Assembly (NCBI RefSeq): GCF_026341125.1
Contig: NZ_JAPEOR010000002.1
Coordinates: 496,001-560,000 of the forward strand
Direction of reading: 5' to 3'
DNA: 64,000 nt
Origin: Streptomyces sp. NBC_01142
GTDB lineage: Bacteria; Actinomycetota; Actinomycetes; Streptomycetales; Streptomycetaceae
A program made the translations under genes and the position numbers. Under the pieces are notes generated by a model. The model worked only from the letters and a program-made list of their open reading frames with translations, was not told the origin of the DNA and made no database searches. Below are positions 15,251 through 23,593 of this stretch, in pieces; within the stretch, counting starts at the first letter, position 1, and every line of letters starts with the position of its first letter.

Positions 15251-16314
15251 GAGGTTCCCCCGGCGAGGGCGTACTGGTTGGCGGGGCGGGCGAGACCCAG
15301 GTGTTCACGGAGCGTGCCGCCCGGATAGAAGGTGCGGAAGAGGCTGCGGTGCTGGAGCAGCGCCACGGTGCCGTTGACGATCCGCTCCAGGTCGCGTCCG
15401 GGTGCGAGAGGCACCAGATGGAAGCCGTCCACGGCCCCGTCCTGGTGCCACTGGGTGATCAGATCGGCGAGCTCGACCGGGCCGCCACTGAAGTACGAGC
15501 CTCCGGCGGCGAGTTCCGGCCTGCTCTCCAGGCCCGGCTCAGGCGACGCCTCCACCTCGCCGAGGTCGACAGCGAGGGATACCAGCACCCGGATCGCTTC
15601 CGGGTCGCGGCCGTGGGCGGACGCCCGGCGGCGCACGTCCTCGCGGATCACGGCTGCCTTGTCGGGTGCGCCCGCCCGCACGAGTACGACATCTGCGTGG
15701 CGGGCCGCCTCCTCCCTGCTCGCCGTCCCGGTCCCGTCGACGACGGTCACGGGGTGGCCCTGTGGGGGCCTGGGGACGATGGACGGTCCGCGGACCGAGA
15801 AGGCGGAGCCCTCGAAGTCGACATGGTGCAGCTTGTCGCGGTCGATGAAGCGCCCTGTCGCTGTGTCGCGAATCTCGGCGCCGTCCTCCCAGCTGTCCCA
15901 CAACCGCCGTGCCACATCGGCGACGTCGCCCGCCTCGCGCCACAGATCGGTGGCGGGGGCGGCCGGGCGACGGCCGAAGAGCCGGGCCTCGGTCTCGGTT
16001 GTCGACACGTCGACGGTCCAGCCGGCCCGGCCGCGGCTCACCCAGTCGAGGGTGGCGACGGCCGTGGAGACATGGAAGGGCTCGGTGTGGGTGGTGGTCA
16101 CGGTCGGCACCAGACCGATCCGTTCGGTGGCGGGGGCGATTCTCGACAGCACCGCGAGGGCGTCGAGTCCGGGCCGCGCGAAGGAGTCGCCCAGCGTGAC
16201 GAAGTCGAGGGCGCCCCGCTCGGCGAGACGGGCGAGTCCGACGTAGTGGTCGGCGTCGTAACGCGCCGGGCCGTCGAGCGCGACAGCCAGGTGCAGTGGA
16301 CGGATGGCAGACAT
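15247..16314 (-). CDS. LLM-class flavin-dependent oxidoreductase
   Basis: A 355-residue luciferase-like flavin oxidoreductase, shorter and divergent from its downstream neighbour. It has HLAVALDGPARYD at the start, GALDFVTLGDSF, VTTTHTEPFHVSTAVATLDWVSRGRAGWTVDVST (the SRGR-GW-V-ST hallmark) and GHPVTVVDGTG. Two LLM enzymes in one operon often act on related substrates or in sequence. It starts 22 nt downstream of the binding-protein stop, with GGAGAGG upstream of ATG 16314, and overlaps the next gene by ATGA. Confidence 0.86.
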   Translation of the reverse strand: MSAIRPLHLAVALDGPARYDADHYVGLARLAERGALDFVTLGDSFARPGLDALAVLSRIAPATERIGLVPTVTTTHTEPFHVSTAVATLDWVSRGRAGWTVDVSTTETEARLFGRRPAAPATDLWREAGDVADVARRLWDSWEDGAEIRDTATGRFIDRDKLHHVDFEGSAFSVRGPSIVPRPPQGHPVTVVDGTGTASREEAARHADVVLVRAGAPDKAAVIREDVRRRASAHGRDPEAIRVLVSLAVDLGEVEASPEPGLESRPELAAGGSYFSGGPVELADLITQWHQDGAVDGFHLVPLAPGRDLERIVNGTVALLQHRSLFRTFYPGGTLREHLGLARPANQYALAGGTS

Positions 16315-16336
16315 GGTGGAGGCCTCTCCTGCTCGG

Positions 16337-17317
16337 TCAGTTCTTCGGCCGGGGCAGGCCGGGCGGGTTGATCTCCGACTTCGGTACGGCCTCGCCGCTG
16401 AGCCCCCAGCGCTTCAGGACCTTGGCGTACGACCCGTCCTCGATGACGTGGTCGATGGCAGCCGCGTACGCCGCGACCAGACCGCTGTCCTTCTTCGTGG
16501 TCGCGGCGATCTTGCCCTGGACGAGGTCGCCGCCACCGGAGATCTTGCCGACGATCTCAGTCTGGCCCGCCGATGCGACGTGGTAGGCGGCCGACGGATT
16601 CGGCCCGAGATGGGCGTCGATACGGCCCGACTGGAGCGCCAGGTAGTAGTCGGTGTCCTTCTGGAAGTACTTGATGTCCACCGGCTTACGGCCGGCCTTC
16701 TCGTTCTGCTCGCTCCAGTCGATCAGGATCTTCTCCTGGTTGGTCCCGGAGGAGACGGAAATGGTCTTGCCCGCCACGTCCTTGGGTCCGTTGACCTGCC
16801 AGTGACTGCCCTTCCTCGCCTCAAAGGCCACGTCGTCGAGGCGATAGGTCGCGAAGTCGTACTTCTCCTTGCGCTCCTCCGTCACCGTGACGTTGGAGAA
16901 CACGGCATCGAACTTGGAGCTGTCCAGGCCGACGAAGAGGTTCTCCCAGGAGACCGCCTCGAAGTCGGCCTTGAGCCCGAGGACGTCGGCGACCAGCGTG
17001 GCGATGTCGATCTCGGAGCCGATCCGGGTCTCGTCGTCGGTGGCGTAGAAGCCGAGTGGTGGCGAGGCATCAGCGCTGGCACCGAGCTTGAGCGTGCCCC
17101 GCTTGCGGACGGCCTCGGGCACTGTGGCGGCGATCGCCTCGACCTTCTTCCCGCGGATCCGGTTCTGGTCGGGGCCGATGTTGACCCCTGGGCCCTTCTG
17201 CCCCTCGGGCCTGACGTTGTCGGAGGCGGCGCTGCTGCTGCCTCCGCAGGCGCCGAGCAGGGCCGATGCGGCGATCGCGGCGACGGCTGCGGCGAGGGAA
17301 CGGCGAGTGCGGTTCAT
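16337..17317 (-). CDS. ABC transporter substrate-binding lipoprotein
   Basis: A 326-residue family-3 (polar amino acid type) solute-binding protein. The signal is lipoprotein-type: RTRR, a hydrophobic Ala-rich run, and lipobox LLGAC with Cys24. Binding-fold signatures are PPLGFYATDDETRIGSEIDIATLVAD, KFDAVFSNVTVTEERKEKYDFA and DYYLALQSGRIDAHLG. It would capture the solute outside the membrane for the permeases encoded upstream. ATG 17317 has AGGAG 7 nt before it. A paralogue lies in the divergent transcript at 22622, giving the system two binding proteins. Confidence 0.9.
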   Translation of the reverse strand: MNRTRRSLAAAVAAIAASALLGACGGSSSAASDNVRPEGQKGPGVNIGPDQNRIRGKKVEAIAATVPEAVRKRGTLKLGASADASPPLGFYATDDETRIGSEIDIATLVADVLGLKADFEAVSWENLFVGLDSSKFDAVFSNVTVTEERKEKYDFATYRLDDVAFEARKGSHWQVNGPKDVAGKTISVSSGTNQEKILIDWSEQNEKAGRKPVDIKYFQKDTDYYLALQSGRIDAHLGPNPSAAYHVASAGQTEIVGKISGGGDLVQGKIAATTKKDSGLVAAYAAAIDHVIEDGSYAKVLKRWGLSGEAVPKSEINPPGLPRPKN

Positions 17318-17351
17318 GTGAGGGCTCCTGAACAGAGAAATCGACATGGGG

Positions 17352-18113
17352 TCAAAGGACCTTGGAGAGAAAGGCACGGGTGCGTACGTGCTGCGGGTTG
17401 TCGAGTACGTCACCGGGCGCGCCCTGTTCGACGATGCGGCCGTCGTCCATGAAGACCACGGTGTCGGCGACCTCACGGGCGAAACCGATCTCGTGCGTGA
17501 CGACGATCATGGTCGTGCCCTGCTGCGCCAGGTCCTTGATGACATCGAGGACTTCGCCGACCAGCTCGGGGTCGAGGGCAGAGGTGGGCTCGTCGAAGAG
17601 GAGAAGCTTCGGTTCGAGAGCGAGCGCACGGGCGATGGCGACGCGCTGCTGCTGCCCGCCGGAGAGTTGCTTGGGGTAGGCGGACGCCTTGTCGGCGAGG
17701 CCCACCCGGGCGAGCAGCTTCTCGGCCGCGGCGACAGCCTGCTTCCTGGGGCGGCCGAGCGCCGAGACGGGCGCCTCGATGATGTTGTCGAGGACGGTGA
17801 GATGCGGGAAGAGATTGAAGTTCTGGAAGACGAAGCCGATCCGGGTCCGCTGCTTGAGGACTTCACGCTCGCGCAGCTCGTAGAGCTTGTCGCCGGAGCG
17901 GCGGTAGCCGACGAGCGTGCCGTCGACGCTGATCCAGCCGCTGTCCACCTTCTCCAGATGGTTGATGGTGCGCAGCAGGGTGGACTTCCCCGAGCCGGAG
18001 GGGCCGAGGACGACGGTCACCTCTCCGGCATCGACCTCGAGGTCGATGCCGCGCAGCACCTCAAGCGTCCCGAAGCTCTTGTGCACGGACCTGACTTCGA
18101 CCATGGCGCTCAT
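17352..18113 (-). CDS. Amino acid-type ABC transporter ATP-binding protein
   Basis: A 253-residue ATPase of the polar amino acid uptake family. Walker A is GPSGSGKST at residues 37-45, the Q-loop is in [11 protein letters not shown], the signature is LSGGQQQR, Walker B is [13 protein letters not shown], and the switch His is in VVTHE. It energises the two permeases of the operon at the inner membrane face. The start overlaps the preceding permease stop by 4 nt (ATGA). The closest functional relatives import glutamate/glutamine, cystine or sulfur-containing amino acids; the monooxygenase neighbours favour a sulfur compound. Confidence 0.93.
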   Translation of the reverse strand: MSAMVEVRSVHKSFGTLEVLRGIDLEVDAGEVTVVLGPSGSGKSTLLRTINHLEKVDSGWISVDGTLVGYRRSGDKLYELREREVLKQRTRIGFVFQNFNLFPHLTVLDNIIEAPVSALGRPRKQAVAAAEKLLARVGLADKASAYPKQLSGGQQQRVAIARALALEPKLLLFDEPTSALDPELVGEVLDVIKDLAQQGTTMIVVTHEIGFAREVADTVVFMDDGRIVEQGAPGDVLDNPQHVRTRAFLSKVL

Positions 18114-19033
18114 CGCGCGGCCCCCTTGGCGTAGTGACGTTCGACGTAGTGCTGGAGGACGGAGAGTGCGGTGGTCAGAAGGACGTACCAGGCGGTGGCG
18201 ACCATCAGCAGGGGCACGACCCTGCCGTTACGGCCGTAGATGACCTGGACCTGGTAGAAGAGCTCACCGATCGCCATGACGGAGACGATCGAGGTGCCCT
18301 TGAAGAGGGAGATGACCTCGTTGGCGGCGTTCGGCAGGATCGAACGCATCGCCTGCGGCAGCACGATCCGTCGCGCCTGCCGCAGCTTGGGGATGCCGAG
18401 CGCGGCCGCGGCCTCCAGCTGCCCGCTGTCCACGGCCAGTACGCCACCGCGCACGATCTCCGCGGCATAGGCGGCCTGGTGCAGTGCGAGCCCGAGGACT
18501 GCCGCGCTCATCGCCCCGACGAGTCCCATGGTGTCGAAGGAGAAGAAGCCCGGCCCGAAGGGGATGCCGAACTGCAGCTCCTTGTAGAGGTAGGCGAGGT
18601 TGAACCAGAAGAGCAGCTGCACGATGAGCGGGATCGACCGGAAGGCCCAGATGTAGGCGAATGCCACCGACTTCAGGAACGGACTCGCGGACAGCCGCAT
18701 GAAGGCGAGCACGATGCCGAGAGCGAATCCGAGCGCCGTGCCGTAGAAGGTCAGCTGCAGGGTGATCCAGACCGCCTTGACGATCACTTCGGCCGTGAAG
18801 AATTCGGCGAACACCTCCCACTCCCAGCCGGGATTGGTGGCGAGCCCGTGCACGAACTGCGCAAGGAGCACGGCGGTCACGGCGACCGCGGCCCAGCGCC
18901 AGGGGTGCCGCACCGGCACCACTTTCAGGGTGCCGTGGTCGTCCCTGGCGACCGTGGGTGGCGCTGGATCGACGGGAGGGTCAAGAGGGGGAACGCTGGG
19001 TGGGTCAAGAGGGGGATCGCTGGTGAGCGACAT
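18110..19033 (-). CDS. Amino acid-type ABC transporter permease
   Basis: A 307-residue membrane subunit. After a Pro-rich N-terminus ([17 protein letters not shown]) come about five transmembrane helices and the transmembrane-domain signature [16 protein letters not shown] and [16 protein letters not shown], with the ATPase-coupling EAA loop [23 protein letters not shown]. It forms the channel with the second permease of this operon. ATG 19033 is chosen from the start of the Pro-rich tail; a longer open frame extends upstream but is the shadow of the neighbouring gene. Confidence 0.9.
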   Translation of the reverse strand: MSLTSDPPLDPPSVPPLDPPVDPAPPTVARDDHGTLKVVPVRHPWRWAAVAVTAVLLAQFVHGLATNPGWEWEVFAEFFTAEVIVKAVWITLQLTFYGTALGFALGIVLAFMRLSASPFLKSVAFAYIWAFRSIPLIVQLLFWFNLAYLYKELQFGIPFGPGFFSFDTMGLVGAMSAAVLGLALHQAAYAAEIVRGGVLAVDSGQLEAAAALGIPKLRQARRIVLPQAMRSILPNAANEVISLFKGTSIVSVMAIGELFYQVQVIYGRNGRVVPLLMVATAWYVLLTTALSVLQHYVERHYAKGAAR

Positions 19034-19077
19034 GGGTTTCCTCGGGTCCGGATGTACGGGAACAGGCGACGCCGCGG

Positions 19078-20859
19078 TCAGGCGGTGAGCGGGGCCCGAC
19101 AGAGGAGGTCGCGCAGGAAGCCGAGCGCGGCGCGCGCGGTGGCGTCGTTCTGCCGGAAGGCCGGTCCGCCCGTGCGCGGCCGGGTGAAGGCACCGCCCGC
19201 CCGGGCGGTGGTGTGCGGGCCCAGCGCGAAATGGCGCGGATGCGGCCGGCCCGAGCGGTCGAGAACACGGCCGTCCGCGGGGTCGACCGAGAGCAGTCCC
19301 GTGGGGGTCGCGGCGGCGCCGTCTGCGTACAGCGCGCGCAGCAGCGGGCTTCGGGTGAGCTCCAGCGAGGGCTCGGGCAGCCGGGCCTCGACCAGCGCCC
19401 GGGCCTCGGTCCACTGCCCCGGCACGCTGGCGCTGCCCGCCCGGAATATCCCGCGCTCCTCGTCGGCCTCGACGGTGATGCCCGCCCCGAGGAAACGGAC
19501 GACACCCGCGCGGGAGAGGGCGAGGAGCTGGCGCAGCCTGGGCCCGGGCGGGCCGGATGCGAGATAGCTGAAGAAGCCGTGCCACCGGCCGCCGATGTCG
19601 CCGAGCCGGGTCAACTGCCCGTAGACGGAGAGCAGTCCGAGGAAGACGGCGAGGTCCTCGCTGTGGGCGGGGTCGTGGCGGCGGGCGAGGTTGTCTCTGA
19701 TGTAGGTGCGCATCCCGTCCTGGAGTGCTGCGCACGTGGGGAAGCGCACCCCGTCCAGCGGGTGGTCGAGCGCTTCGAGGTCGAGGCGGTCGGCCGGGTC
19801 GGGCACGGAGGCGGCGACCAGGGTGTGCAGTTCGGGGCTGCCCGGCTCGGCGGCGGCGTACTTCTCCTCGAAGTCGGGCCAGTCGACCGAGGTGCGCTCG
19901 GAGTGGGCGGTGAAGAGACGGTGGTAGTGGGCGAAGCCGAGCTCTTTGTCGATGAGTGGCCACACGTCGCGCCGGAAGTCGACGGGGCCGGGCCGGGCCC
20001 GCAGTGCGTCGATCTGTCCGGGTCCGAAGAAGCGTGGCAGCGGGGGCCGTTCGCCCTGCGGGCCGTAGCCGATCTTGGAGTGGTACGGGACACCGCGCCG
20101 GGATCCGACGTACAGGACGGGCTCCCGGCCCGACGGCACATACTCACCGTTCTCGTACCGTCCGCCGCGCCCTTCCGTGAGCAGCACCATCAGATCGATG
20201 AAGGCCAGTCCGAAGCCACGGACGATGACCTGCTCGCCGGCCAGGATGTTGTCGAGGTCGCTGTCCGCTGTGAAGTCCGGCGGCAGATGGAGCAGCCCGT
20301 GACGTTGCGCGAAGTCGGACAACTCCCTTTGCTTTTTGTCGAGTTCGGCGTCGAGGTGACCGAGCGTGAGCACCACCAGGTCGGCGGTCAGCGGCTGCGG
20401 ACGCCCTTCGAGCCAGACCCGCTGGCGGCCCTCGCGCGGGCCGCTGACGCGCAGCGCCCGCGCCCTGTGCTCGTGCACGGTGACGGTCGGCGGCAGGGCG
20501 GCGACGGCATCCTCGTAGACCCAGCGCAGATACTCTCCCTGCTGCTGTCTGCCGGGAAAGGCCTGGCCGTCGAGACCGGCCCACTCGGCGAGCGTGGGGC
20601 CGGGCCGCACCGGACCCTCCTGCACGACCGTGTCGTCGGTGAACATGGTGACGTCCTGGGCCATGGAGTTCATCCACAGCAGCGGGGACTGGTCCGCGCG
20701 CCAGATGCGGCCTCCGCCCGGCGGGTGCGGGTCCACCAGATGGATGTCCAGCGGCAGATCCCCGTACAGCTCGGGGGTGTTGGCGGCCAGTCGCTCCAGG
20801 AATCCGGTCCCGCGCGGACCGGCTCCGATCACGACGATGGACGGTGCGGGCGGCGTCAT
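19078..20859 (-). CDS. FAD/NAD(P)-binding protein (large, HI0933/YdhS-like)
   Basis: A 593-residue flavoprotein with an N-terminal FAD-binding Rossmann motif IVVIGAGPRGTGFLERL (residues about 8-24) and later segments PHPPGGGRIW, LLWMNSMAQDVTMF, VLTLGHLDAELD and GEQVIVRGFGLAFIDLMVLLTEGRGG. These are typical of the FAD-NAD(P)-binding family annotated beside transporters in actinobacteria. No enzyme activity is defined; it may supply reducing power or oxidise the imported compound together with the LLM enzymes. It lies between the two permease genes and overlaps the first by ATGA, so it is an integral part of the operon. Confidence 0.82.
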   Translation of the reverse strand: MTPPAPSIVVIGAGPRGTGFLERLAANTPELYGDLPLDIHLVDPHPPGGGRIWRADQSPLLWMNSMAQDVTMFTDDTVVQEGPVRPGPTLAEWAGLDGQAFPGRQQQGEYLRWVYEDAVAALPPTVTVHEHRARALRVSGPREGRQRVWLEGRPQPLTADLVVLTLGHLDAELDKKQRELSDFAQRHGLLHLPPDFTADSDLDNILAGEQVIVRGFGLAFIDLMVLLTEGRGGRYENGEYVPSGREPVLYVGSRRGVPYHSKIGYGPQGERPPLPRFFGPGQIDALRARPGPVDFRRDVWPLIDKELGFAHYHRLFTAHSERTSVDWPDFEEKYAAAEPGSPELHTLVAASVPDPADRLDLEALDHPLDGVRFPTCAALQDGMRTYIRDNLARRHDPAHSEDLAVFLGLLSVYGQLTRLGDIGGRWHGFFSYLASGPPGPRLRQLLALSRAGVVRFLGAGITVEADEERGIFRAGSASVPGQWTEARALVEARLPEPSLELTRSPLLRALYADGAAATPTGLLSVDPADGRVLDRSGRPHPRHFALGPHTTARAGGAFTRPRTGGPAFRQNDATARAALGFLRDLLCRAPLTA

Positions 20860-21719
20860 CGCGCACCGGCCGTGCCGCGGGCGTAGTACTTCTCGACGTA
20901 GTGCTGTCCGACGCTGAGCAGCGAGGTCACCACGACGTACCAGAGGGTGGCGACGAGCAGCAGCGGGACGACCTGGTAGGTGCGGTGGTAGACGAGCTGC
21001 ACCGAGTAGAGGAGGTCCTGTACGGCGATGACGCTGACGATCGAGGTGCCCTTGAGGGTGCCGATGAGCATGTTTCCGGCCGGCGGCACGATGGAGCGCA
21101 TCGCCTGCGGCAGGACGATACGGCGCAGCCTGCGCATGCGCCCCAGGCCGAGCGATTCGGCGGCCTCGATCTGTCCGCGCTCGACGGAGAGGATGCCGCC
21201 GCGCACCACCTCGGCGGCGTACGCGGCCTCGTGGAGCGTGAGCCCGATGATCGCGATGGTGACGGGGCCGAGCAGATCGACGGTCCTGACGCCGAGGATC
21301 TGCGGGTAGAGCGCTCCGATGTTGAACCAGAACAGCAGCTGCACCAGGATCGGCGTCGAGCGCAGCAGCCAGGTGTATCCCCAACTGACGTTACGCAGCA
21401 CCGGATTGGCGGACAGTCGCATCACGGCGAGGAGCGTGCCGAGGGCGAAGCCCAGCACCATCACGACGCCCGTCAGCCAGAGGGTGAGACCCAGGCCCCG
21501 CAGTACGGACGTGGAGGTGAAGTAGTCGCCGACGACGTCCCACTGGAAGGCGTCATTGCGTACGACGGAGGTGACGGCGCCCGCGAGCAGGAGCAGGACC
21601 ACAACTGCGGCCAGCCACTGGCCCGTTCGGCGTACGGGCACGATGCGCGGCTGCACGGCGTCGGTCTTGGACGGCGGAGCCGCGGGAGATTCGGGGAGGG
21701 TGTCTGTGGGCACAGCCAT
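20856..21719 (-). CDS. Amino acid-type ABC transporter permease (operon lead gene)
   Basis: A 287-residue permease and the first structural gene of the leftward operon. It shows transmembrane helices from about residue 34, the segment [15 protein letters not shown], the EAA loop [23 protein letters not shown] and the C-terminal tail GQHYVEKYYARG. It is paralogous to the second permease (18110-19033), and together they would form a heterodimeric channel. ATG 21719 has GGAGCC upstream. The 85-nt leader upstream contains a small open frame with a good ribosome site (GTG 21798) that runs into this gene in another frame. Confidence 0.9.
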   Translation of the reverse strand: MAVPTDTLPESPAAPPSKTDAVQPRIVPVRRTGQWLAAVVVLLLLAGAVTSVVRNDAFQWDVVGDYFTSTSVLRGLGLTLWLTGVVMVLGFALGTLLAVMRLSANPVLRNVSWGYTWLLRSTPILVQLLFWFNIGALYPQILGVRTVDLLGPVTIAIIGLTLHEAAYAAEVVRGGILSVERGQIEAAESLGLGRMRRLRRIVLPQAMRSIVPPAGNMLIGTLKGTSIVSVIAVQDLLYSVQLVYHRTYQVVPLLLVATLWYVVVTSLLSVGQHYVEKYYARGTAGAR

Positions 21720-21810
21720 GCGAAGGCTCCGTGGATGCAGAGATCGAACACGGGAATGCCTTCACCAGAAACACAACGTGGACCGAGCCCCTCAGCACGA
21801 TCCGCTCCTG

Positions 21811-21841
21811 AGGCTAAGCGGTGTGCACGGCTCACTGTCAA
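21811..21841 (-). promoter_or_regulatory. Candidate promoter of the uptake/monooxygenase operon
   Basis: A perfect TTGACA (21836-21841 on the minus strand) is followed by an 18-19-nt spacer and TTAGCC/TAGCCT (21811-21817). Transcription would start near 21804, giving an 85-nt leader before the first permease. Confidence 0.5.
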
Positions 21842-21912
21842 GCCTGTCCACACTGTGAGCCTTGCGTCTCAGCACAGTTGACGAAGAAACGGATGCCTGT
21901 TCCACTTGGACC

Positions 21913-21984
21913 ATGCATTCGCAGCAGTGGCTGGTCACGCGCTCCCACATCGACTTCGGTCGAGTGTGGTCCTCTTCCTGTTGA
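21913..21984 (+). CDS. Cysteine-ended leader peptide
   Basis: A 23-residue open frame, MHSQQWLVTRSHIDFGRVWSSSC without its first residues counted further. It fits the actinobacterial putative-leader-peptide pattern L-V-x-R-x-H-I/V-D-x-x-R-x-x-S-x-x-C, with one terminal Cys codon immediately before TGA. Such leaders sit upstream of sulfur-assimilation and transport genes and are thought to sense cysteinyl-tRNA supply by ribosome stalling. Here it precedes a GNAT gene and a binding lipoprotein by 143 nt. Upstream CACTTGGACC is only a weak ribosome site, so the message may be nearly leaderless. The pattern match is strong; the regulatory role is inferred. Confidence 0.8.
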   Translation: MHSQQWLVTRSHIDFGRVWSSSC

Positions 21985-22099
21985 GCTGACCCCTCTGCCT
22001 TCCCGCTCGCGCGTCTTCGCGCGGCGTTCTCGCTTCTCACGCTCTCCGCGCCTTCACGCACAACACCGCGCACCCTTCCCCTCGCCACACGCTTTTGTT

Positions 22100-22121
22100 C
22101 CTTCTGCCTGCTCGAAGAAGG
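22100..22121 (+). promoter_or_regulatory. Hairpin masking the GNAT ribosome site (possible attenuator)
   Basis: CCTTCT at 22100-22105 can pair with AGAAGG at 22116-22121, the Shine-Dalgarno stretch of the GNAT gene at 22128. In combination with the upstream cysteine leader peptide this could be the switch of a translational attenuator. The stem is short (6 bp), so support is modest. Confidence 0.35.
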
Positions 22122-22127
22122 GCACGC

Positions 22128-22625
22128 ATGACCTTCACCCCGAGCCGTGGCTCCGCACTGTCCGTACGCCGGACCACACTCGACGATCCTCTCGCCCGCC
22201 CGCTGCTCGATGAGCTGGCGCACGAATACATCAGCCGGTACGGCTCCGCCGTCGATCTGGAGCGCTATCCGTCCGAGGAGTTCGCTCCGCCCGGCGGCGC
22301 GTTTGTGCTGCTCCTGGAGGAGGGCCGGCCGGTGGCAGGGGGCGCGTACCGGCGCCATGACGCCACCACCGCCGAACTCAAGAGGATCTGGACACACTCC
22401 GCGCACCGCCGCCGGGGACTTGCCCGGCGAGTTCTGCGCGTACTCGAACGGGAGGCCGCCGAGCGCGGCTACTCCCGGATCTGCCTGACCACCGGTCCAC
22501 GCCAGCCCGAGGCCAGGGGCCTCTATCTGGCGGCCGGATACCGCCCGCTCTTCGATCTGTCCGCAGATCCGGAGTCGATCGGCCCGCTGCCGTTCGAGAA
22601 ACACCTGGAGACCCGCACGCCATGA
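22128..22625 (+). CDS. GNAT-family N-acetyltransferase
   Basis: A 165-residue acetyl-CoA-dependent acetyltransferase. The acetyl-CoA loop is in the RRRGLARRVLRVLEREA region (Q/RxxGxG/A-type motif, about residues 96-112), and the C-terminal part has RQPEARGLYLAAGYRP, the usual final strand of the fold. The acceptor is unknown; in this sulfur-type context an amino acid or thiol compound is plausible. ATG 22128 has GAAGAAGGG upstream and is better than the upstream open frame to 22095. Its stop overlaps the next gene by ATGA. Confidence 0.85.
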   Translation: MTFTPSRGSALSVRRTTLDDPLARPLLDELAHEYISRYGSAVDLERYPSEEFAPPGGAFVLLLEEGRPVAGGAYRRHDATTAELKRIWTHSAHRRRGLARRVLRVLEREAAERGYSRICLTTGPRQPEARGLYLAAGYRPLFDLSADPESIGPLPFEKHLETRTP

Positions 22626-23563
22626 GCCACAAACGTCACGTCGCCGCCTTCGCGCTGATCACCGCCGCCGCGCTCACGCTCACCGCCTGCGGTTCCGGGG
22701 ACCCGGCGGCCGCCGGTGGGGGTGCTGCTCCGGCCGGCAAGGCGGGCAGCATTCCCACCACCGATGTGGTGTCGTCGGTGCCGAAGGACGAGGCGATCGC
22801 GAAGCTGCTGCCCGCCGACGTACGCAACCGGGGCAGCCTCACCGTCGCCACGTCCGTCGGCAATCCGCCCGGCGCCACCTACCTGGAGGACGGCAGGACC
22901 GTCGCGGGTCAGGACATCGACTTCGCGGAGGCCGCCGCCAAGGTGCTCGGGCTGAAGCTGAAGCGCGAGGTGGCGAGCTTCGAGGCGATCCTGCCCGCGC
23001 TGGGCAGCGGCAAGTACGACCTGGGCACCGGCAACTTCGGTGTGACCGAGGAGCGCCGCAGGACCATCGACTTCGTCACGTACATCAATGACGGGCAGGG
23101 CTTCGCCGCGCTGAAGAGCAGCAAGCTGACGAAGATCTCGGACTTCACCGACCTGTGCGGCCTCCATGTGGCGACGGGCGCGGGCACCACCTTCGAGGCG
23201 TCCTTGGAGAAGAACAGGGGCCGCTGCTCGGATGCGGGGAAGAAGCCGTACAAGGTCCAGACGTACGCCGAGCCGGGTGCGATCTGGATCTCCCTCCAGC
23301 AGGGCCGCAGCGATGTGGTGATGAGCACCATCAACGGGCTCCGGTATGCCGTCATCCAGCAGGAGGGGACGAAGTTCCTCAATGAGTTCAAGCGGCTCGA
23401 CGTGGGGTTCGCCTTCAAGAAGGGCACCCCGCTGGCGCCCGCCTTCCAGGCCGCGGTGAACAAGCTCAAGACGGACGGAACGTACGACCGCATCCTGAAG
23501 AAGTGGGGCACCGCCGAGTCCGCGATCGAGACGTCGCAGATCTCTCCGCCGGAGATCACGTGA
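22622..23563 (+). CDS. ABC transporter substrate-binding lipoprotein
   Basis: A 313-residue family-3 solute-binding lipoprotein with lipobox LTAC (Cys23) and binding-fold segments TYLEDGRTVAGQDIDFAEAAAKVLG, KYDLGTGNFGVTEERRRTIDFVTY and LQQGRSDVVMST. It is translationally coupled to the GNAT gene and lies under the cysteine-ended leader peptide. No permease or ATPase is in this transcript, so it most likely serves the divergent transporter encoded at 17.3-21.7 kb, where a second binding protein already exists. Confidence 0.9.
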   Translation: MSHKRHVAAFALITAAALTLTACGSGDPAAAGGGAAPAGKAGSIPTTDVVSSVPKDEAIAKLLPADVRNRGSLTVATSVGNPPGATYLEDGRTVAGQDIDFAEAAAKVLGLKLKREVASFEAILPALGSGKYDLGTGNFGVTEERRRTIDFVTYINDGQGFAALKSSKLTKISDFTDLCGLHVATGAGTTFEASLEKNRGRCSDAGKKPYKVQTYAEPGAIWISLQQGRSDVVMSTINGLRYAVIQQEGTKFLNEFKRLDVGFAFKKGTPLAPAFQAAVNKLKTDGTYDRILKKWGTAESAIETSQISPPEIT

Positions 23564-23573
23564 TCTCCGGCGG
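23546..23573. terminator. Perfect 28-bp palindrome, bidirectional terminator
   Basis: CCGCCGGAGATCAC followed directly by its reverse complement. It contains the last codons and the TGA of the binding-protein gene and lies 20 nt beyond the stop of the convergent DUF5685 gene. Confidence 0.75.
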
Positions 23574-23593
23574 CGAAACGGTCTGACGCCGGA

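Noticed and set aside
21792..21875. Minus-strand frame VLRRKAHSVDRLDSEPC ... GSC-stop as a cysteine leader peptide
   Set aside because: It ends in Cys-stop, but has no ribosome site, begins upstream of the predicted transcription start, and the R-x-H-x-D-x-x-R spacing does not fit.
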